A DNA stretch of 64,000 bases from Leisingera sp. NJS204 (GTDB lineage: Bacteria; Pseudomonadota; Alphaproteobacteria; Rhodobacterales; Rhodobacteraceae), in contig NZ_CP035421.1 in NCBI RefSeq assembly GCF_004123675.1, forward strand, positions 60,120 through 124,119, written 5' to 3'. Of the stretch, positions 8,864 through 17,800 are shown one piece after another; position 1 is the stretch's first letter, and each line of letters opens with the position of its first letter. Below the pieces are notes generated by a model. The model was not told the origin of the DNA. It ran no database searches and saw only the letters and a program-made list of their open reading frames with translations. The translations under genes and the position numbers were made by a program.

Positions 8864-11800
8864 TTACACAGCTGGTGTGACCCACAGACGGGTGATCTCT
8901 TCCTGGATCGTTGCCCCCGATTGTGTTGCCGCACCGTAGTCAAACCGTGCATGCCCCGCCATCTGAGACACCAGCAGATCGATGTTTGCGCTCGACAGGC
9001 TTTTGCCGCCGGCTGCCAGTTCCTCGATTTTGCCTGCTCCGTCTTCGCTGAAGTAGCCATTGATACGCTGACTGCCGTCAGCTTCAGAACCACCTTCGCT
9101 GTTCAGGATGTAAAGATCCTCGCCGTCGCGGGTGAACCACAGGTTGGAGATCCCGATAGACCGGCCGTTGAGGTCTTCATAGATGATCCGGTCGGTGCCT
9201 CCGGCGTCCGAGATCACATCATGGCCATCGCCGGCGCTGTAGATATAGGCGTCATCTCCCTGGCCGCCCCGAAGGTCATCGTCACCCTTACGGCCCCGCA
9301 ACAGGTCATTGCCGCCCTGCCCGTCCAGATAGTTGCTGGCGGCGTTGCCATAGAACTGATCACCGTGAGAGGAACCGATGGCCCCTTCGAAACTGGAAAG
9401 TTTGTCTTCCTCATACCAATTGCCGTCATCAGCCTTGTAGCGTGCAAACTGATTGCTCCCCAACTCGATCCAAACAGCGTGGTTCGCATCATAGTAGCTG
9501 GCGATGTCATATCCAGCCCCGCCATCCAGGTCATCGACGAACGACCCGCCGTTGATCAGGTCGTCGCCAGCCCCGCCAGTGATTGTATCCGCGCCATTTC
9601 CGCCCTGAAGGAAATTCGCGCCGCTGTTGCCAATCAGCACGTCATTCAGCCCGCTGCCGATGACCCCTTCAAAGCCGGAAACACTATCGCCGTTGTTCCA
9701 AACGCCGCTAGCAAAGTACTGCTCAGTCTGATCGCCGGTGAGATCAAACCGAATAGCCCAGCTCGCTCCTTTGTAGCTCGCGGTGTCAAACCCATCGCCG
9801 CCTTCCAGGTGGTCCAGCCCTGCGCCGCCATGAATAAGGTCATCACCGCCATAGCCGTACAGGAAGTCCCGCGTATCTCCGCCAGACAGGAATTCATCCG
9901 CGCCGGTGCCGACAAAGTAGTCCTCTCCGGCGCCGCCAATCCGCTGATTGGCAAAGCTGCCGTTGAAGTAGTCAAAGGCGGTCTTCTGCCTGTCTGACAC
10001 GGTGTGGATCTGGGCCTGCGGCAGCGGCGCTTCGGCGGGCCGCACGAACCGGGCACCCGCCCAATCCGCATGATCCGCACCATTGCCGTCGCCGGCGTCG
10101 CCAACCACCAGCCGCAGCTGGGAATACCCGGCAACCGACACATCGACTTTGCCTGCACCGTCATTTCCGGTCAGGGTGCCGCTTTCGAACAGCAGCTGGT
10201 TGTCGCCATAAACCTTGAAGGTAACAGAGCCGTTGGCGCCGACTTCGTCATCAACCCCGATATCGGAGATGAACCGGCGGGCACCCTCGGGAATATCCAC
10301 CACGATCTCCGACCCGGCATGCACGCCCATGCCTTTGGCATAGGTTGTGCCGCCGATTGTGATCTGGTTCCCGTCAGCCGAACCGGCTTCACCGTTCGAC
10401 CGGTTCCGTTCTGCAGCGCCCCAGCCATTGCTCTGGGAACTGAAGGTCAGATCGCTGAGATAGACGTTCTCTTCACCGAGCGTGTTGGACACAGTTTCCG
10501 TTACACCGGTCGTGGTAAAGGTGATCTCTTTGATCCAGCGTGCCTTGCTGAAGGTCCCGCTGACCCCGACCAGCCGATAGCTCTTGTAAGGGATGCCACC
10601 GGTCCGGATCTGTACCGTGTCGCTGCTGTTGCCGGCAGGTTCCCAGTCATAGACGTCAGAAACATCCTGCCAGTTTCCTGTGTTATCCAACGCCTGGATC
10701 TTGAACTGGCTCTTCGGATCAGCTGTGTTCTGGCTGCGCAGGACGTCGATCGCGATGTCAGCCGCCGCCTGCTTATCCTCGGCATAGGCCCTGCTCGACA
10801 GATCGCTGTCGATGGTCAGGCTGGTCAGAAGGATCTTGTCAGCCAGGTCAAACCTGATCCAGGTGTTGCCGTTCAAAGCGACATCATCTTCGCCTGTTGC
10901 CCAGGCTGTTGCGTCCCGGTTCAACTGCCAGCCGTCCACGATGTTCGAGGGGTTGGAGCGGCTGCCCCAGCTTGTCGAATCCACTTCCGACACCCCGATG
11001 TCCGCGCTGCTGGAATGCGCAACTGCCAGCGAGCTGGCTGCCTCGCTCTCCAGGATTTCACCTGACTTGATCTTACCGCCATCCAGATCACGGTTGGCCC
11101 AGTAGCTGCGCACGGTTGAGAAAGTCGACAGAGAATCGCTGACCGAGACATTGATCAGCCCGCCTCGGTCGCCTGCCTCGTAGCTGGCGAATTTTTCGTC
11201 ACCAGACACAATATCCGCGGCCGACACCCCGGCATCCATAAAGCGTTTGATGGCATCGGCACTGGTGATGCCAATCCGGAAATAGGCATCAATGCGGGCA
11301 TGATCGCTGAGGCCCTTCTCAGCCATCACAGCGGCGACTTCCTTTGCGGCTGACCGCTGGTATCCGGCAATGAAGAGAGCCTTTTCGATCAAGACCGCAT
11401 CCTGGCTGGTGGCCGTGCCGCTGATCAGATCCCGGACTGTCTTCACGTCCTGCGGCAGAACTCCTTCGCTCAGGTACTGCTCGCCCTGGATGGCGTTCAG
11501 CCCCCCGTCTATTGCAGCCAGTACAAAGTCTGCATTGGCACCAATCCCCCGCAGCTGGGTGACAAAGGTCAGGTCAAACTCATCCGGACGGATCTTGTCC
11601 CGAACCCCGGACGACGCATCTTTCAGCAGTTCGTCGCTGAACAGCTTGATAACCTCCGCATCCTGCAGACCGGCTTTCAGATACGCGATCGCATTGGCAA
11701 CGGCTGGTTTGTTCTGGAACCCTAGGCTGTCAACCAGGTGATCAATCAGGCCGCTCAGGTCTCCTTGCAGGCGCTGTCCGCGCAGCAGAACCTTGGCCTC

Positions 11801-14800
11801 CGCCGCAGTCAGCGATTGATCCAGAAACTCAAATCCAGCACCCGATTGCACCCGGCTGCCAGCCAGCTCATAGGCGTTTTCGCCAAAGTAGATTGTGCCA
11901 TCAAAGTCTGGGTGGAACTCCTCAGCTGACGGATGCTCCAGCCCGTCAGTGAACGCATTCCAGGCAATCGAGGGCAGTTCGGTCTGGAACAGCAGCCCTT
12001 CGGTATCATGCGCGATCCGCAGACGCCGCGTCGCCGTATCCATCGCCACCAGGATCTGGCCTTTTTCAAAGGATTTCAGATGCGGCGAGCCGGGCGAAGT
12101 CTGGAACTGGCGTAAATGGCCGCTCCATTCCCGCAGATGCAGTTCCAGATCCCCGTCGCGGTTGACCTCTATCCGGATACCCGGCTTGCTGCCCCAGGAC
12201 GTCTGGTCAAAGATCGTGACCTTGGTATCGAACTGGCTTTTGTCCTCTTGTGACAGATAGGCGAAATCCCTGTTTTCCAATTTCTGCCAGCCGGAGGTCG
12301 TTCTGGGCGCCTGAACCAGAGTGTCTTCAACGTTGAACGCCTCCACGGATTGCGCCTCAGCCGCGGTCAGCCCGGCATTGACATAGTGGACCACGTCTTT
12401 ACGGGCGATGCCGGCGTCCAGATAAGCCTGGTACTGCGGATCCCCGTCCGGAAGCTGCACGTCATGGTTATAGGTGTCGCCATGCGTCGCCGTGGCACTG
12501 CTGCGCCAGGCAAAGCTGATCAGGTCCGGCTCCAGATAGTAGTTCTTGAAGTAAAGCGACTGCGAACCGTCAGCCGAGGTCAGCTTCAGATCAAGGCCGA
12601 TCACTTCCTTTGCATAGGCGGCCACATCCGTGTCCAGTTCAACATACCCATAGCCCTGGTTGCTGCCAAAGGCGAAATGCGGCTGCTGCGGCAGGTCGAA
12701 GAAATGCGGCTTGCCGTTGTCGATCAGCTGGATGCGCTGGTGGTTGCGGGCATCCAGCTCATAGAAGTTGGTCTCTCCGGAAACCAGCGCAGGCAGCCCG
12801 TAGGTGAATCCGCTTACACCCAGGCGGACCCGCAGGTGGCGCGCTTCGGTTTCCCGGTTGAAGTTCTTCAGCGTGACCTGGCTGTTCTGATAGGACAGGA
12901 TCAGATCGCCGTCCTGATGGGTCAGCACCACGTCGCGCATGTCATCCGATGCAACGCCTTCCAGTTGCAGCATGTCATAGGTCAGTGCGCCGTCGGTGTT
13001 GTCGATGACATAGGATTTGCTGCCTGACAGGTCCACAGTGTAGGTGTCGCTGCCTGCGCCGCCGGCCATCTCGGTGTAGTTGGCGCCGGACATCTCGTCG
13101 TCGCCGCTACTGCCCAGATAGCTGTCTGTTTCCGCTGCAATCGCCTGCGCGGCCACCGACTGTCCATTCACCGACAGCCCCGGAGCAGAAGCAGCCGCGT
13201 AATAGCCTTCGATCAGCAGCGACTGCTGCGCTTCCAGCCCCAGCGCGGGGTCCAGTCGGCTTTCGTCATAGACCAGCAGATCATCCCCCATACGCAGATA
13301 GGCAATCTGCGACAGGGATGCGATGGAAACCGCCAGCCCCGCTGCGGCGTCCGCCTGTGCGACATAGCGGCCTTGCGCATCGGCGGAACTCAGTTCAACC
13401 GCATCGCCTGCCTTCACCGGAGTTGTCGAACGCAAACCGGACACTGCCTCTTCCGCCTCGGCTGTCCCGCCGGCAAGATTTTCTATGGACAGACGGCCGC
13501 CGCCTTCTGCAGGCAGTTGCAGCAATGCAGGAACCGCGTTTTCGGCACCGGGCGTGTTGGCATAGATCGAAATCTGTCCGGCATGTGCGTGGTAATCCGG
13601 AATGATGACTTCGATGGTATCGTCGAGGGCAAAGTACAGAAGGGTCAGTTGCCCATCTTCATTGTAGAAATAATCCACCTTGTCCAAATCGGCATTCAGC
13701 ACAACCGACATCATCCGCTGGGTACGCGGCTCCAGAACAAAGGAGCCGGAACCGGGATTGAGCCGGTAGGTTGAGACTGCCTGATCACCGGCTAGGCGTG
13801 TAAGGTCGTTGTCGCCCTCCGCCTTTTTCTGGAAAACAAAGGATTTGGACACCCGTTCCAGAGAAACCGGATAAACGTTGCTGCCGTCACCCCGGTACTT
13901 GTTTTCCAGCGTCAGAGAGAAGCTGGCGCCGCTCTTGTCCCGGAACTGCAGGATCTTGTTCTTGCGCACCACACCTTCGCCTTCGAAGATATCGCCGATC
14001 TGCAGGGACTTGCCATCCGGCCCGCGCAGCACCAGCGCGTTGGCCGAGGTATCCAGCGTGTAGCGGTCATAGTTGTCCGGCAGCTCGATCAGCGCCGCCT
14101 GCGGGCCGTCGTTCTTGTCCAGCCAGATCTGGCCGTGGCTGCCCGCGCTCCACAGGAAAGTGTCGTCGCTGGTGCTGTGAATAACGATGCCGCTGTTGAC
14201 GACAATTGTATTGGCGCCGCCGCCGCCGTGCACCTCATAACCGCTGGCAAAGCCATCGCCCCGCACATCCAGCAGGTTGTCGCCATCGTCGCCATAGACC
14301 TTGGTAAAGCTATGCGCATTCACCACCGATATGTTCTCGATGCTGGACAGGTTGAAGTCGAGCGGGTCCGGATGCACGATCCGCCCGGTGCCCGCTTTCA
14401 GGTCGATGGTCGCTGTATTCCCATCCGCATCCAGGATCAGCGTATCGACACCGGCGCCGCCATCCAGATGACCCACGTTGGCTTCCGCGGACATGTTGTA
14501 GACATCCGCCAGATTGCCGCCTGTCAGCCGAGCCAGCTCGGTGGAGTTGTCCAGGCTGAACAGGTTCTTCTTCGCGAGATCGCCGGTAACCGACTCACCG
14601 GCCTTGCGGCCAAGCTCCGCCCAAACGGTGGTGCCGGCGGCAATCAGCTGCGTGGTGATCCGCTCCAGGCTGCCAAAAACCGGACCTTCCTGCTGCAGCA
14701 GATAGCCAACCTCGTCCTTGTCGCCGTCATTGTCGCCATCATAGTCGACAATGCCGTAGTTCACGTTAAAGCTGCGGTTGCGGACATTGAGATCCTTGTG

Positions 14801-17800
14801 GCCGCTTTTGGCAAAGATGTCAGATAGATAGGCCTTGGTTTCATTCCAGCCGTCCAGCAGGCTGGTTTCCGTGTCCGCTGCCGCTTCCTCGCCCTGCTTT
14901 TTGGCCTTGGCTTCTTTGAACCCGCGGGTTTCCACGCCGACCCAGGCGGCGAAGAACTGATGCACCTTGTCCGCGGTGTTCTCAAAATAGTCGCCGTATT
15001 CCTCGATCTGCAGCGCACCTTGAACGATGCCCTGGATAATGAAGGCCGCAGCACCGATGGCCAGGCCGATGGGGCCGGCAGACGAGGCGACTGTCGCCAA
15101 CAGCGATCCGGCCGCGGCGGCGGCCGCAACTGTCGTGCCCGCAGCGGATGCCGAAACTGCGGCGGCAATGGAGACGCCAGTCAGCGCTACACTGGCTGCC
15201 AGGGACACCGTGGTGATCACGGTGCTGGAGACCAGAGATTTGTACTCAATGCTGCCTGTGTCGCCGTTGTTGTTCCAGAAATCCTTCCATTCCAGCCCGA
15301 TGGAGGTCAGGCTGATCGGCGCCAGCAACAGATCCAGCCCCCCCGCCTTGACCGCTTTGCCAACGGTTCCCAGCGCCTTGCCTGCCAGCTTGAAGCCGGT
15401 GCTGATGCCCTTGCTGACCACTGTCGGCAGTGCCACGCCGCCAGCCAGTTCCGTCACGGTCAGGGCTTTCTGGGTGGTGTTCAGGTTGTTCCAGTCAGTA
15501 ATGACCGAGCGGACCGAATTCAGTGTCGTCAGTGTGGTAAAGCTGATGTTAGCCCCGTTCAGCGCCTTCTGCGCCCGCGACGGGCTGAAGTTGCGGCGCA
15601 GGGACTGCCCCAGTTTCTGGGTCTCCAGATCAGTGTCCTGACGCAGCTTTGTTTCGATGCCCCGGTACAGTTCCGGGTCAATCTTGGTGAGAGCGCTGAC
15701 CAGCTCCAGCCGGTCCCTGTAGGTGCCGCTGTTGACGATCTTGCGGACGGCATTGACATCCAGCGGATCCGCATAGGGCCCGGCCCGGAACACGCCTTTC
15801 TCATTAAGATAGCCCATCGCATCGGACCGGGTCCAATCGGCCATGTCCACAATCGCGGTGCCGTCGTCCAGCCCGCGCACGCTGCGCCTCAGCTGATCCG
15901 TCGAGGCGATTTCGAGCAGCTGCAGGTCGGACGCTCCGCGGTGCTTGTTCCTCAGCTTCTGGAAGTCCTGCTCGCTGTAGCCGTTCAGCTGTTTGGACAG
16001 CTCGGCAACCCGCAGCACCGAAGCGGTATCTTCAATCGAAAGACCATACTTCACCTGCAGCTCCTGCGACTTGCGCAGGTTCCGGCTCTGGCCGGTTGCA
16101 GTCTCGACCGCCTGATGGAAGTCGGGTGCCGCCTCATAAGCGCCCGTGATCTTGGACGTGACCACATCGGCCAGCGATTGGGCCAGATCTGTTGTTCCGA
16201 CCTTGCTGTCCTGCAGGGAGTCGGAACTGAAGACTTTGGTCAGATCGCCGCTTTCCGCCTCCAGCCGCTGCTTCAGGATGACAGCGAGCTTTACCTTCTC
16301 CGCGTCCGCCAGGTCGCTGGACAGAACGCTTTCCAGGCCGCGCACATCAAACCGGAGATCAGACAGCATTGCGCCGCCGCCCGCCAGCTCAGTAAACACA
16401 TTGCCGGATACCTTGAGCCCGTGAACGGAGGTGGCCGCATCATACAGCGCCAGCGCCGAGACGGATTTGCCGTTCAGGCTGATATCCCCAAGCTTGGACA
16501 GGCGCTGCCGCTCGGTCACGAAACCATCGCCCTCCAGCAGGCCGTCAAGCGCCGTGAAGGCCTCCTTGCCGGAAACTTTGGCTGGATCGAACTGGTAGGT
16601 GTCAAACACCAGGCTGCCCGAGGAATTCTTCTTTGTGTCATAATAGGAGGCAAGGCTGCCTTCCCAGTGCCCGCCGCTGCTTTTCTGCGCCAAGTGGCTT
16701 TCGATGACCGACTTCAGGGCCCCTGCTGTTCCGGCCTCGGAGGATGACGACAGTTTCACTTCAGCTGCATTGGTTTCGTAGAAGTGATAGCTGGCGGTGC
16801 CGCCGGAAACTTTCTTGGCCACGGCAAAGGCGTGGTTGCCGGTATGCAGTTCGTAAAATGCATCGCCGGACGCCGCTTGCAACCGCGACATCACCTGATC
16901 CAGCGTGAGGTTCCCCTGCCCGTTCAGCACCGATTGCGCCGCATCGCCGGAATTGCCAAAGGCGCTCAGGCGGCGGATCAGGCTTTGGAAGCCGACACTT
17001 TCCACATCTTCGCGCACTGAACTGCTGCTGTTGTCCACGATTCTGGAGTGGGTAAACACGCCGTCCAGAAACTTTTGCTTGGTGCTGTCGGACTGCGACA
17101 GGCTGTAGAGATAGCCCAGCGACAGGCCAACACACTGGCCGCAGGGCTTGCCGTCCTTACCGACCCCGACATAGAGCGATTGCGGTGCGTGACGGACTTC
17201 GGTTGTGAACTGGCCCGCCGGCGCCTTGCTGTCCACCATCCGGGTGAACCCGGCTGACACTTCGCCCGACAGCGCATCCCAGCTCAGCAGGCGCTCGATG
17301 TCGCTGCCGTCGTCGCCCAGGAGATACAGCTGGTCATCCCCTGCCCCGGCCCGCACGCGGCTGGTCCCCGCCTGGTTCGGCGGCGCCTTGTAAAAGGTCA
17401 GGTTCTTCTGGATTTCCAGCGTCTGGCCCACGGTATAGCCAGCCGAACCGCCTGCTTTGACCACAAGTCCGCCTGAGACCTTCTCGATATCGGGGAACTC
17501 CGATTTTACCGAAACATCAAAGGTCAGCTGATTTGCGTTCTTGGATTTGGTTGGATTCTTCAGAATCTTCTGAACGTCTTTCTGGAACTCCGTATTGTCG
17601 AACCCGACCTGATGTCCGGAGCTGTCCCGCACAATATGTTTCTTGTACAACGCTTCGGCAGCGTCATCGCGGATTTTGAAGTCCACCACGAATTTTTTTG
17701 ATTTGTCGTTGCCAAAGGCCTCGCCCGCCGCGCTGGACAGCCTTCGTGTTTCCTGCCGCCAATTGTCAAAAACGTCCTTTCCGAACAGTTTTTGCAGCCC

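Noticed and set aside
14960..16747. 595-codon open frame on the plus strand inside the giant gene
   Set aside because: Antisense shadow; the minus strand has an uninterrupted 3660-codon frame with real domains.
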